A stretch of DNA of 11,411 nucleotides from Candidatus Methanophagales archaeon (GTDB lineage Archaea; Halobacteriota; Syntropharchaeia; Alkanophagales; Methanospirareceae), in contig PIXU01000107.1 in the NCBI GenBank assembly GCA_003601795.1, positions 1-11,411 on the forward strand. Direction: 5' to 3'. A program made the translations under genes and the position numbers. Within the stretch, counting starts at the first letter, position 1. Each line of letters starts with the position of its first letter. Shown piece by piece: positions 1 to 6,993 of the stretch. Below the pieces are notes generated by a model. The model saw only the letters and a program-made list of their open reading frames with translations. It was not told where the DNA came from and did not search any database.

Positions 1-378
1 AAGGAGCTAAAAGAGATGTATGAAGCGGTAAAGCACGCTCAGAATGCTTCCTTTGCTCTTATTAAAGAAGGAATAACATGCAAAGAGGTGCATAATCTTA
101 TATGTGATATATTCGAGGAAGGAGGATACGGAACGATAAGAAAAAGGAGCAAAACGGGATTTATCCATTCTACCGGGCATGGAGTGGGCTTGGATTTGCA
201 TGAGAAACCAAAAGTTGGCGACAATGACTACGAACTGCGAAGAGGAAATGTGATTACAATAGAGCCAGGATTGTACGACCCCGAAATAGGGGGCGTTAGA
301 CTGGAGGATATGGTGCTGGTGCTGAAAAATGGCTGTGAAAATCTGACGAGATTTGAGAAGAAACTCATGATTTTATAA
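1..378 (+). CDS. Xaa-Pro aminopeptidase/dipeptidase, M24 family, C-terminal part
   Basis: The frame is open from base 1 and ends at TAA 376-378, so the start of the gene lies outside the window; 125 residues remain. They cover the C-terminal half of the pita-bread fold of M24 metallopeptidases, which remove an N-terminal residue ahead of proline using two metal ions. Visible are the metal-ligand histidine motif STGHGVGLDLHE, then the glutamate ligand in TIEPGLY and the last glutamate in GVRLEDMVLV, in normal order and spacing. The two aspartate ligands would lie upstream. A role in cytoplasmic peptide turnover is known for the family. PepQ-like prolidase and Xaa-Pro aminopeptidase cannot be told apart from this half; methionine aminopeptidase is less likely given the GVRLED ending. 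The gene looks intact where it is visible. Confidence 0.88.
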   Translation, partial: KELKEMYEAVKHAQNASFALIKEGITCKEVHNLICDIFEEGGYGTIRKRSKTGFIHSTGHGVGLDLHEKPKVGDNDYELRRGNVITIEPGLYDPEIGGVRLEDMVLVLKNGCENLTRFEKKLMIL

Positions 379-431
379 AAATTAAAAAATTAAATGTAAT
401 GAAACTGCCAATGGCAAAAAGTGGAAGTCGG

Positions 432-466
432 GAGAGGTTTTAAGAAGAGTTACTTCCTCTCGTTTT
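432..466 (+). terminator. Possible weak stem-loop terminator after the M24 peptidase gene
   Basis: GAGAGG at 432-437 pairs with CCTCTC at 456-461 across an 18-nt loop, and GTTTT follows directly. It lies 54 nt after the peptidase stop. The stem is short and its right arm overlaps the first codons of the decayed STT3 frame, so this is tentative. Confidence 0.2.
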
Positions 467-1522
467 ACTGTTCATCTTAGCCTTTACAATAGCTTTATGG
501 GCGGTGCGTGGGAAGCTGTATAGCAAGACAGGCGGAATATATTTACAGCTTTGGACACCCAGCGGTTCCTGACCCTTTCAGCTCGGCACCCTTATATCAG
601 CCCGGTATGGCTTATCTTCTTGCCATCTCGTCGTTTCTACGCTGCCTTTTGGAACAATAATAGCGTTAATACTCTATCCGGTACGAGTTCCAGAGAGATA
701 TTAAGAGCTGCACAGATGCTGCGATTTACAGAGCTCGAAAGCTTTGAAGCTCTTTTCGGTACATTCCTGCTGGTTGGGATTGCTCTGACCACGGTTGGTG
801 TGTATGCACTTTACAAGCGCAACGAAAAAAGTGGTTGTCGGATTCTTAGTAGCGAGCAGTGCAGCAAGGAGATAGGGCTTCTTTCATATTGGAAATAGCA
901 GGACAGGACAGCAGAAAGCAGTATGGAAAAAACTGGCAGCAGTGAGTATTATCTTGATGTTGTGCATCGCCTTCGTAAACCTGGTCATTGGTTCTGTAAA
1001 CGAAGTGCGTCATTTTCAAAGCTATGCCGTTAATCCCGATGGAAACAAGCATTTTTGTACATTAAAGACAATACCAACCCCGATGCCCTGTTTATCCACT
1101 GGTGGGACTATGGTAATTCATTAGCGTATTTCGCACAGCGGAGGTCGGTAATTGTAATTGACCAGATGCACTTTCCAGACGAGGATGTGAAGGCAGTTTC
1201 GGCGGTTATTATGGCAATTGACCCTGACAAAGGATTACAGATAGCCCGAACACTCAAGCAGAAACATAATAGTTCAGAGGTATATCTGATGCTTTTTCTA
1301 AACGATGCTTTTATATCTTCCATAATAGGTTATGCCGCAGGCTACAACCTGACATCACGCAATGAGTCAGTAAGGATGACTTTCGATGAGAATGGGCGAT
1401 TGGTGGGAATGAACAATCTCACAAATCAAACTACTTATTATCGGCTCTGGACCGACCAGTCTGTTGAGGGTTATACGCTTTTCTATTCGAATAAAGAGGT
1501 TAAAGTATATAGATTAAATTAA
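444..1522 (+). pseudogene. Decayed STT3/AglB-type oligosaccharyltransferase gene
   Basis: Similarity to the archaeal oligosaccharyltransferase, the membrane enzyme that moves lipid-linked glycan to asparagine, is spread over all three plus frames. Frame 3 from 444 gives a first membrane helix (LLPLVLLFILAFTIALWAVR) and stops at 570. Frame 1 from about 556 continues with PLYQPGMAYLLAISSFL. Frame 3 near 642-700 gives LPFGTIIALILYPVRVPE. Frame 2 from about 690 to 898 gives a TELESFEALFGTFLLVG stretch like the TAELQP region of STT3, then another helix. Frame 3 from about 897 gives the last helix (VSIILMLCIAFVNLVIGS). Frame 2 from 1055 to 1522 carries the catalytic-domain motif WWDYGNSLAYFAQRR. 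An intact protein would be roughly twice as long, so multiple membrane helices between about 690 and 720 appear deleted. I judge it a true pseudogene, though some shifts could be sequence errors. The final 155-residue frame could in principle still be translated. Confidence 0.68.
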
Positions 1523-1579
1523 ATCTTCTTACCGAAGAGAAGAAAGTGCATTTAATTAAATCCATTAATATAGTTTAAG

Positions 1580-1591
1580 TTAATTAATTAA
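1580..1591 (+). promoter_or_regulatory. Possible TATA box of the tRNA-Pro gene
   Basis: TTAATTAATTAA is centred 26-27 nt before the tRNA 5' end at 1612, the usual archaeal TATA distance. The surrounding DNA is very AT-rich, so the sequence alone is weak evidence; position is the main support. Confidence 0.4.
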
Positions 1592-1611
1592 GTGAAAGTT
1601 ATAAAGAAAGG

Positions 1612-1685
1612 GGGGCAGTAGGGTAGCCAGGTTATCCTCGTGGCTTTGGGAGCCATGGACCCCAGTTCAAATCTGGGCTGCCCCA
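1612..1685 (+). tRNA. tRNA-Pro (anticodon UGG)
   Basis: A full cloverleaf can be drawn by eye. The acceptor arms GGGGCAG (1612-1618) and CTGCCCC (1678-1684) pair in all seven positions and A1685 is the discriminator. The D stem is GGGT/ATCC (1621-1624 with 1634-1637). The anticodon stem GTGGC/GCCAT closes the 7-nt loop TTTGGGA (1645-1651), giving anticodon TGG at 1647-1649, which reads proline codons. The T arm is CCCAG-TTCAAAT-CTGGG (1661-1677). There is no intron and CCA is not encoded (TCT follows). Confidence 0.96.
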
Positions 1686-1775
1686 TCTCAAAAGAAGTTT
1701 GGTCAACTCTTTATTTAGGAAAATGAAAAAATTCTTATGTAAAAAAACTATTAAATATATGTGAGGAAGATGCAA

Positions 1776-2246
1776 ATGGAACTCAATGAAATATTGGACG
1801 AGATAATAATTAATGAAGTTTATAAGGGAGTAAAAATAGTATCTAAACTCTTTTATGACATGTCTGAATTAACAGAGGATACCATAGAAAAAATAAAAAC
1901 CGATAAAGATTTTAGGATGAGATACAAAGAAGAATTAAGTAAACAACTCCAAAAACAAGGTTACGAGGATTTAGAAGTAATTGACATCGACCCTTCTTCT
2001 AACTGCTTAGTAGTTAGATATACTGCATATTATGCTGGTCGTAGAGAATATCCAGAAATCCATTTAAAAACTCTTTTGATCTTTTATAAAGGAATGGGTA
2101 AAGACATACGTGATCCAGATGTTTTTGATGAAGTTGTGGAGAAAGCAAGACAAGACTTAGGAGAAATAGAAAAAGACATAGAAGAGAGGTTCTATCACTT
2201 CGCTACCTTGTTTAAAAGGGCTATTGATAAGGAATTGGTCATTTAA
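1776..2246 (+). CDS. Hypothetical protein, 156 aa, charged and mostly helical
   Basis: I do not recognise the family. The frame can be opened at GTG 1761, but GAGGA at 1763-1767 sits 8 nt before ATG 1776 and acts as a ribosome binding site for that start; ATG 1770 would be too close. The protein is rich in Lys, Glu, Asp and Ile, with helical stretches around residues 1-60 and 115-150 and a central part likely to be beta strand (LEVIDIDPSSNCLVVRYTAYY). No signal peptide, membrane helix, metal motif or P-loop is visible. The gene is clearly more AT-rich than the ligase gene beside it, follows tRNA-Pro by 90 nt, and its stop overlaps the stop of the convergent ligase gene by 4 nt (2243-2246). 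Composition and position next to a tRNA suggest recent acquisition, but I see no integrase or att repeat. The coding call rests on length, binding site and codon-like composition. Confidence 0.7.
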   Translation: MELNEILDEIIINEVYKGVKIVSKLFYDMSELTEDTIEKIKTDKDFRMRYKEELSKQLQKQGYEDLEVIDIDPSSNCLVVRYTAYYAGRREYPEIHLKTLLIFYKGMGKDIRDPDVFDEVVEKARQDLGEIEKDIEERFYHFATLFKRAIDKELVI

Positions 2247-3544
2247 ATCTCACCCCTCATATCAACAACTCGTACTGCCTTGCCCTCACTCCTCGGCAAG
2301 CTTCCGTACTCGTGAAACTCGATTCTTGGTCTTATAATAATCTCGTCCTGGATACTTTTAGTAATGTCTGCTTCAAGTTTTTTCAGTTTCCTCAGATCGC
2401 CGTCAAACATTTTAGGATACAACTCTACTCTCACCGTCAATGAATCAAGACACCCTTCGCGCTCCAGGACGATTTGATAATTTGCGGCAACTTCGGGAAA
2501 ACTCATCAGAACCTCCTCTATCCGACTTGGGTATAAATTAACACCTTTAACAATGAGCATATCATCACAGCGCCCTTTTATACGAGAAATCCTCACATGG
2601 GTCCTGCCGCAAGAGCATTTATCGCCTTCATCAACGATTCTGGCAAGGTCCCCAGTTCGATACCGGAGGATGGGCATTGCTTCCCTGCTTAATGTAGTAA
2701 TAACCAGCTCTCCTTCTTCCCCAGGGGCAAGTACTTCGCCGGTATCTGGGTTAACGACTTCGAGAAGGTAACTGTCTTCCCAGAGGTGCATGCCACTTTT
2801 TTCTTCACACTCAAAGGCTACTCCGGGTCCGTTAAGCTCAGACATGCCGTATGAATTAAACACATTTATATCATATATGTCTTCAATCCTCTGCCTGGTC
2901 TGCTCCGAATGTGGCTCAGCACCCACAAAACCGATGCGCAAATCGAACTCCTTCGGGTCGAACTCCTCCTGAACCATTACTTCGGAAACATACAGAATGT
3001 AAGAAGGCGTTGCATGGAAGACCGTTGTATTGAAATCCTTCATCAATTGTATCTGACGTTTAGTATTGCCGGCACCTGAAGGAATGGTCAGCATACCAAC
3101 CTTCTCAGCGCCGTAATGGAGTCCCAGACCGCCGGTAAACAAGCCGTAACTAATTATATTCTGGAAGACGTCCGCCTTACATGCCCCTGTCATAACAATG
3201 CATCGGGCAACGAGGTCAGACCAAGTCTCGATGTCCTGTCTTGTATGGAAGATGACGGTAGCCTTCCCAGTAGTGCCTGAAGAGGAATGCATACGCACGA
3301 TTTCTTCCTTTGGCACGGTTACAAGACCGAAGTCATAATTAGCGCGCAGGTCATCCTTTGTGGTGAACGGGATCATGGAGACATCCTTGGGCGTAGTGAA
3401 CAGAGATTCATCTATATCTTCCAGACGGTTTCGGTAGAAGATGGATTTCCTGCACCGGGCGACTGTATCCTTCAGCCGCTTAACCTGCAATTTCTCAAGT
3501 TCATCGCGAGGCAGCGTTTCAATGTTTTTATCCCAGAAAGGCAT
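2243..3544 (-). CDS. paaK: Phenylacetate-CoA ligase family protein (PaaK-like, AMP-forming)
   Basis: The 433-residue product matches the usual PaaK length of about 430-440. These cytoplasmic enzymes adenylate an aryl acid with ATP and then make its CoA thioester. Visible are the N-terminal MPFWDKNIETLPRDELEKLQ typical of the family, the phosphate-binding loop SSSGTTGK (residues 87-94), the nucleotide motif YGMSELNGPG (232-241), YRTGDLARI (295-303) with the ATP ribose-binding Asp, the hinge RIKGRCDDMLIVKGVNLYPS (321-340) and a C-terminal lysine in PRSEGKA (417-423). A TTG start at 3601 would add 19 residues, but that DNA is 5S rRNA, so ATG 3544 is the start; no clear ribosome binding site precedes it. 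The substrate could be phenylacetate, indoleacetate or another aryl acid, as archaea use such ligases in aromatic amino acid metabolism; sequence alone does not decide. It is probably read from the 5S promoter. Confidence 0.92.
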   Translation of the reverse strand: MPFWDKNIETLPRDELEKLQVKRLKDTVARCRKSIFYRNRLEDIDESLFTTPKDVSMIPFTTKDDLRANYDFGLVTVPKEEIVRMHSSSGTTGKATVIFHTRQDIETWSDLVARCIVMTGACKADVFQNIISYGLFTGGLGLHYGAEKVGMLTIPSGAGNTKRQIQLMKDFNTTVFHATPSYILYVSEVMVQEEFDPKEFDLRIGFVGAEPHSEQTRQRIEDIYDINVFNSYGMSELNGPGVAFECEEKSGMHLWEDSYLLEVVNPDTGEVLAPGEEGELVITTLSREAMPILRYRTGDLARIVDEGDKCSCGRTHVRISRIKGRCDDMLIVKGVNLYPSRIEEVLMSFPEVAANYQIVLEREGCLDSLTVRVELYPKMFDGDLRKLKKLEADITKSIQDEIIIRPRIEFHEYGSLPRSEGKAVRVVDMRGEI

Positions 3545-3560
3545 AGTTATGTATGATTTA

Positions 3561-3689
3561 TGGGCATAGCAGCGATCCTTAGTTCCCAAGTGCTCGCGCA
3601 ACTCAGTACAGTAAGGAACGCTGACGGGCTTATCTGCCGGGTTCGGAATGAGTCCGGGAGTTTCCCCGTCGCTATGGCCGCTATGCCCA
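3561..3689 (-). rRNA. 5S ribosomal RNA (solitary)
   Basis: Read on the minus strand, the segment has the archaeal 5S pattern. It begins GGGCATAGCGGCCATAGCG, continues with GGGGAAACTCCCG and ATTCCGAACCCGG, then AGATAAGCCCG, GTACTGAG and TGCGCGAGC, and ends GCTGCTATGCCC. The ends form a perfect terminal helix: GGGCATAGC (3688-3680) with GCTATGCCC (3570-3562), extendable by two A-T pairs (about 3690 with 3560). The core length of 127-131 nt is right for an archaeal 5S. No 16S or 23S sequence lies within the window, so the gene is detached from the main rRNA operon, as in some other archaea. Exact ends are uncertain by one or two bases. Confidence 0.93.
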
Positions 3690-3710
3690 TTTACACATTT
3701 CTTTTTTTAT

Positions 3711-3723
3711 TATATTATATAAA
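3711..3723 (-). promoter_or_regulatory. TATA box for the 5S rRNA (and probably paaK)
   Basis: The minus strand reads TTTATATAATATA from 3723 to 3711, after a C/T-rich lead. Its core is centred about 29 nt before the 5S 5' end near 3690, which fits an archaeal TATA box for a start at or a few bases before the mature RNA. It is the best promoter-like match in the window. Confidence 0.6.
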
Positions 3724-3762
3724 GGAATGAAAATTTTTCGCAAAGACTTTTTCTCCTAACTT

Positions 3763-4485
3763 TCATAGTTCACCTCTTACCATCCTCTTCAACTCTCTCA
3801 CCAATTCCGCCCTTACGCTGTCTTCTCTGTTACCTCCACACACCATACCCCTAACACCTATTATGTCAGGTCCTATCTCCTTTATTGCGGAAACATCCTC
3901 AAATTTTAGCGAGCCCGCAAGAGCAGTCAGCAGTCCAAGCGCTTTCGATTCCAAAACGAACGTTTTGAGCTCTTCCTCACTCAGAAATTCTAACGTTGAC
4001 TTTCCGTCCTTTATACCGGTATCTATCATTGCCACATCTATTTCCACTTCTGCTCCTATCGCCGTAATTTCAAAAGGTGAAATCGAATTTATTCGTTTGT
4101 AATCAGCATAGAAAGCAGAAACGACTTTTTTTGTTGGAGCGAAGTCTTTCACTGCTTTAACAACCCCGGTGAGCAAATCTATCGCTTCTTGCTTCGTTTT
4201 TATTTTGTGCAATCCGACCTTTATGTATTCCGCACCGGCGACGGCAGCACCTAACGCAGCTAAAGAAGCAGTTCCTGGTTTATAATCAAAATCCCCTATC
4301 GCAGCGCTTATTTTCATCCCATTCCCTTTCTCCTTTTCCACCAATGCCCTTATTGACTTTATAATCCATGGGAAATTAGCACCTAAGGAACCCTCTTTCG
4401 GATTCTTCACATCTATAATATCCGCATTTCCACGAATCACCGCCTTCGCTTCCTCCATATCCTTCGGACTTACCAACAATTTCAT
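3763..4485 (-). CDS. mfnB: (5-formylfuran-3-yl)methyl phosphate synthase (DUF556)
   Basis: This enzyme joins two glyceraldehyde 3-phosphate molecules into the furan precursor of methanofuran, the C1 carrier of methanogenesis and its reverse. The 240-residue TIM-barrel-type product has the family signature DVKNPKEGSLGANFPW. With ATG 4485 as start, the aspartate and the Schiff-base lysine fall at positions 25 and 27, the numbering known for the Methanocaldococcus jannaschii enzyme, and GGGAGG sits about 10 nt upstream. A TTG start three codons earlier is less good because it touches the ribosome binding site. Other family stretches are SAAIGDFDYKPGTASLAALG, EYIKVGLHK, VSAFYADY, AMIDTGIKDGKSTLEFL (a conserved lysine region) and DIIGVRGMVCGG. 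It is the last gene of the rpiA cluster. Its presence implies the host makes methanofuran or an analogue. Confidence 0.95.
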   Translation of the reverse strand: MKLLVSPKDMEEAKAVIRGNADIIDVKNPKEGSLGANFPWIIKSIRALVEKEKGNGMKISAAIGDFDYKPGTASLAALGAAVAGAEYIKVGLHKIKTKQEAIDLLTGVVKAVKDFAPTKKVVSAFYADYKRINSISPFEITAIGAEVEIDVAMIDTGIKDGKSTLEFLSEEELKTFVLESKALGLLTALAGSLKFEDVSAIKEIGPDIIGVRGMVCGGNREDSVRAELVRELKRMVRGEL

Positions 4486-4663
4486 TTTTATCAATCCTCC
4501 CTTTTCTCCATTCTTCTAATTCCTCTATTATTTCCACAGCGAATGCGAAATCGAGATCATCAGCAATCTCATCTAGCCATGCTTTGTCTCTGCTCTTCAG
4601 GTAGTCCCTTATCTCGTTTTTAGCTTCTTCTCTTGATATATCTCGGATTTTATATATAAACAT
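4376..4663 (-). CDS. Small winged-helix-like protein, overlaps the start of mfnB
   Basis: The 95-residue frame begins at ATG 4663, just 7 nt after the rpiA stop. Residues 1-55 look like a compact helical HTH fold: ISREEAKNEIRDYLKSR (helix 1), AWLDEIADDLDF (helix 2) and AFAVEIIEELEEWRKGRI (helix 3, recognition-like). This pattern of helices ending in a short GRI turn is common in small archaeal winged-helix proteins, but I cannot name the family. From about residue 60 the frame runs over the start of mfnB for 110 nt. There it becomes rich in Gly, Ser, Cys and Arg, as expected of an out-of-frame reading of another gene. The true product may therefore be the first 60 or so residues with a dispensable tail, or a frameshift may have removed the original stop. 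No ribosome binding site is seen, so translation may be coupled to rpiA. Confidence 0.55.
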   Translation of the reverse strand: MFIYKIRDISREEAKNEIRDYLKSRDKAWLDEIADDLDFAFAVEIIEELEEWRKGRIDKNEIVGKSEGYGGSEGGDSWKCGYYRCEESERGFLRC

Positions 4664-4670
4664 ATATCAT

Positions 4671-5357
4671 TTATTTTTTAAAGATCCTAACTCCTTTTTC
4701 ATCGCCCACATGCACTTCCGCAGCATTCGTAAATATCCCATGCTCAACAGAGCCGACGACAGAAGAGAGAGTATTGTTCATGCTCTCCGGATTCTTTATA
4801 ATGCCAAAATCCGCATCTATTATTAGATTCCCTTCCTCCGTTATAAAATATCTCCCTTTATTTCCTTCTTTCCTTAAAACAGGCACACCACCAAGCTCTT
4901 TCACCTGGTTCTCCACTATTTTCACGGCATATGGTAACACTTCTAACGGAACAGGTCTATTCAGCAACTCCACCAATTTTTCTTCCTCAATGCAGATAAC
5001 AAGTTTTTTCGCTGCGTAAGACACTATCTTCTCCCTTGTATGCGAGCCCCAGCCACCTTTGATTAAATTCAGTTGAGAGTCTACCTGGTCTGCCCCGTCT
5101 ATACATATATGCAGGGAAGGATGCTCCGAAAGAGTGGTAATGGGAATTCCACATTCTATTGCTAACATCTCGGTTTGAAGTGAAGTAGGAATGCCCAAAA
5201 GTTTGAGTCCTTCCTCCTTTATTCTGTTACCTATCCTTCTTACCGCAATTTCTGCCGTAGATCCCGTACCAAGACCAACTATCATCCCATCTTTTATCAA
5301 AGAAGCCGCAGATTCTGCTGCTTTTTCCTTTTTTTCTCTCTTTTTATCCTCGTTCAT
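4671..5357 (-). CDS. rpiA: Ribose-5-phosphate isomerase A
   Basis: RpiA interconverts ribose 5-phosphate and ribulose 5-phosphate in the cytoplasm, supplying ribose for nucleotides. The 228-residue product has the expected length. Motifs in order are VGLGTGSTAEIAV (residues 27-39, phosphate-binding loop), GIPTS near 55, DGADQVD (87-93) and KGGWGSHTREKIV (100-112). Spacing matches the Escherichia coli enzyme: D87 and D90 correspond to D81 and D84, K100 to K94 and the catalytic base E109 to E103. The segment between K100 and E109 is usually KGGGAALTREK; here a Trp replaces a Gly and SHT replaces AAL. ATG 5357 is the start, without a strong ribosome binding site. It leads a minus-strand cluster with the small helical gene and mfnB, and diverges from rfcL across 72 nt. 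Confidence 0.95.
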   Translation of the reverse strand: MNEDKKREKKEKAAESAASLIKDGMIVGLGTGSTAEIAVRRIGNRIKEEGLKLLGIPTSLQTEMLAIECGIPITTLSEHPSLHICIDGADQVDSQLNLIKGGWGSHTREKIVSYAAKKLVICIEEEKLVELLNRPVPLEVLPYAVKIVENQVKELGGVPVLRKEGNKGRYFITEEGNLIIDADFGIIKNPESMNNTLSSVVGSVEHGIFTNAAEVHVGDEKGVRIFKK

Positions 5358-5414
5358 TTATCTACTCAACTTGGTGTTTTTCACTTCTCAAATAAGAACT
5401 TTTCTATTTTTTTC

Positions 5415-5425
5415 AAAGATATATC
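5415..5425. promoter_or_regulatory. Possible shared TATA element between rpiA and rfcL
   Basis: AAAGATATATC contains the palindrome GATATATC (5418-5425), so it reads as a TATA-like box both ways. On the minus strand it would start rpiA mRNA near 5395, about 38 nt before the ATG. On the plus strand it would start rfcL mRNA near 5447, which fits a nearly leaderless start at ATG 5454 better than ATG 5430. Position and palindromy are seen; function is inferred. Confidence 0.35.
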
Positions 5426-5429
5426 AGGG

Positions 5430-6956
5430 ATGCACGTCAATGATATAACGACAATGCAAGGGAATAGCGAGGAATGGACAGAGAAATACAGACCAAAGAG
5501 GTTAAGAAAGGTAGTGGGCAACGAAAAAGCGTTAGAAGAGTTAATAGAGTGGGCTGAAGCACTCTGTAAGGAAAAGGCGAAGAAGGCTGCTATTCTTCAC
5601 GGTCCACCGGGCTGTGGAAAGACATCAGCAGCCTATGCACTTGCTTCTGAGTGCGGATGGGAAGTCATAGAGCTGAACGCATCGGATAAAAGAAGCGCAG
5701 GAGTGATAAAATGCATTGTAGGACCTGCCTCTACGAGTAATACATTTAGCAAGACGACGCGATTAATCATTTTGGACGAGGCTGACAATCTTCATGGTAA
5801 CGAAGACCGCGGTGGAACAAAGGCGATAACAGAAATAGTAAAAAGAAGCACACAGCCAATAATCCTCATCGCCAATGATAAACACAAAATGGGGCAGGCG
5901 TTGCAACGGAATTGTAAGATAATTAAGTTCGACCGAATAGGAGATGAAAAGGTTTTTCGAGTGCTCAAAAAGATAAGTCGTGTTGAAGGAATAGAAGTAG
6001 GAGATGAAGCACTGCATGCTTTGGCGGAGAACGCTAATGGTGATTTGAGGTCTGCAATAAACGACTTGCATGCGATTTCTATATCAAAATTTGGTAAAAT
6101 AAGCGAGGGCGATATAACGACCGGGGAAAGAGACATTGAAGCAGATATTTTCGAGGTAATGAAGAAGATTTTTGGTATAGAGGGATACAAGGTGCAAGAA
6201 GCTCTTTCTTCTCTTTACAGTCTTGACAGGACGCCAGAGGAAAGCATACAATGGGTATATAAGAATTTCTCGTATGAAAATAATAAAGAAAGCTTTTTGC
6301 ACGGTTTGCATTACCTGAGCAGGGCGGATACGTTTTTAGGGCGAGTAAAACGCAGGGAGAATTACAAGTTCTGGCGCTATGCATCCAGTTTAATGGTATG
6401 CGGCGTGCTTTCTGCAAAAGAGATGCAGGGCGTGGAAAAATATGGATGGCAAAAGCAGCGATATTTCCGTTCACCCTGGCAGCGAACTCGATGGCAAGGC
6501 GTGGAAGATAGGAAATCCGCACCGATAAGAGAATCGATAGCGAAGAGAATAGCGGAATATTGCAAAGTGCCACTGAGCTATGCACGATTCTTTGTCGTTC
6601 CTTTTTTGAAGTTCTTTTTTCGCGACGAGGGAAAGGCGGTGGATATTGCAGCATCACTGCGCCTGGACGTTCCCCAAATAGCATTTTTAGTTAGCGATAA
6701 AGATGAAAATGGGGAAGAGAAGGCGAAAAGGATATACCAGGATGCGGTTGCGACCGCGGTGAGAAAAGGGGATGGGATGGTAAAGGGAAAGAAAGGTGTG
6801 GTTAAAGCTGGAGGAGAAGTTGATAAGCCACTGATAAGAAGAGGTAGAGAGTTAATAGAAACAGAAAAAGTAGGAAGAGCGGAAGTAAAAGGAAGAGAAG
6901 TGGAAGAGGGGGAAAAAGAGGCGAAAAAACAGAAGTCATTAGCGGATTTCTTTTAA
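5430..6956 (+). CDS. rfcL: Replication factor C large subunit
   Basis: RfcL is the large subunit of the archaeal clamp loader, which uses ATP to open the PCNA ring and place it on primed DNA. The 508-residue product begins, after a short lead, with WTEKYRPKRLRKVVGN, the classic RFC start. It has Walker A GPPGCGKT (58-65), Walker B LIILDEAD (112-119), a sensor 1 stretch IILIAND (144-150) and a sensor 2 type GDLRSAINDL (204-213). A helical collar region follows, then a basic and acidic low-complexity tail from about 445. The last eight residues, QKSLADFF, are a textbook PIP box (Q-x-x-L-x-x-F-F) for binding PCNA. An ATG at 5454 (residue 9) may be the true start, since homology begins only at residue 16 and the nearest TATA-like box is too close to 5430. 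The gene is intact. The small-subunit gene is not in the window. Confidence 0.96.
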   Translation: MHVNDITTMQGNSEEWTEKYRPKRLRKVVGNEKALEELIEWAEALCKEKAKKAAILHGPPGCGKTSAAYALASECGWEVIELNASDKRSAGVIKCIVGPASTSNTFSKTTRLIILDEADNLHGNEDRGGTKAITEIVKRSTQPIILIANDKHKMGQALQRNCKIIKFDRIGDEKVFRVLKKISRVEGIEVGDEALHALAENANGDLRSAINDLHAISISKFGKISEGDITTGERDIEADIFEVMKKIFGIEGYKVQEALSSLYSLDRTPEESIQWVYKNFSYENNKESFLHGLHYLSRADTFLGRVKRRENYKFWRYASSLMVCGVLSAKEMQGVEKYGWQKQRYFRSPWQRTRWQGVEDRKSAPIRESIAKRIAEYCKVPLSYARFFVVPFLKFFFRDEGKAVDIAASLRLDVPQIAFLVSDKDENGEEKAKRIYQDAVATAVRKGDGMVKGKKGVVKAGGEVDKPLIRRGRELIETEKVGRAEVKGREVEEGEKEAKKQKSLADFF

Positions 6957-6993
6957 TTTAATTGTCTTTACCCTTCTATAATAAGTAATTTTC

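Noticed and set aside
551..898. 115-codon frame as an independent membrane protein
   Set aside because: Its useful parts continue STT3 similarity from other frames on both sides, so it is a piece of the pseudogene.
1661..1685. tRNA-Pro 3' end as an integration (att) site
   Set aside because: I could not find a second copy of the tRNA 3' end, nor an integrase gene, in the window.
3545..3601. 19-codon N-terminal extension of PaaK from a TTG start
   Set aside because: Most of that DNA is the 3' part of a 5S rRNA gene, and PaaK homology begins at the ATG at 3544.
4652..4659. TTTATATA on the minus strand as an internal promoter for mfnB
   Set aside because: It lies within the first codons of the small gene, encoding FIYKI, and would give a leader of over 140 nt; AT-rich codons explain it.
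6079..6684. 201-codon minus-strand frame inside rfcL
   Set aside because: It is antisense to a well-supported gene, low in recognisable motifs and rich in Ser, Pro, Arg and Leu, as expected from reverse reading.
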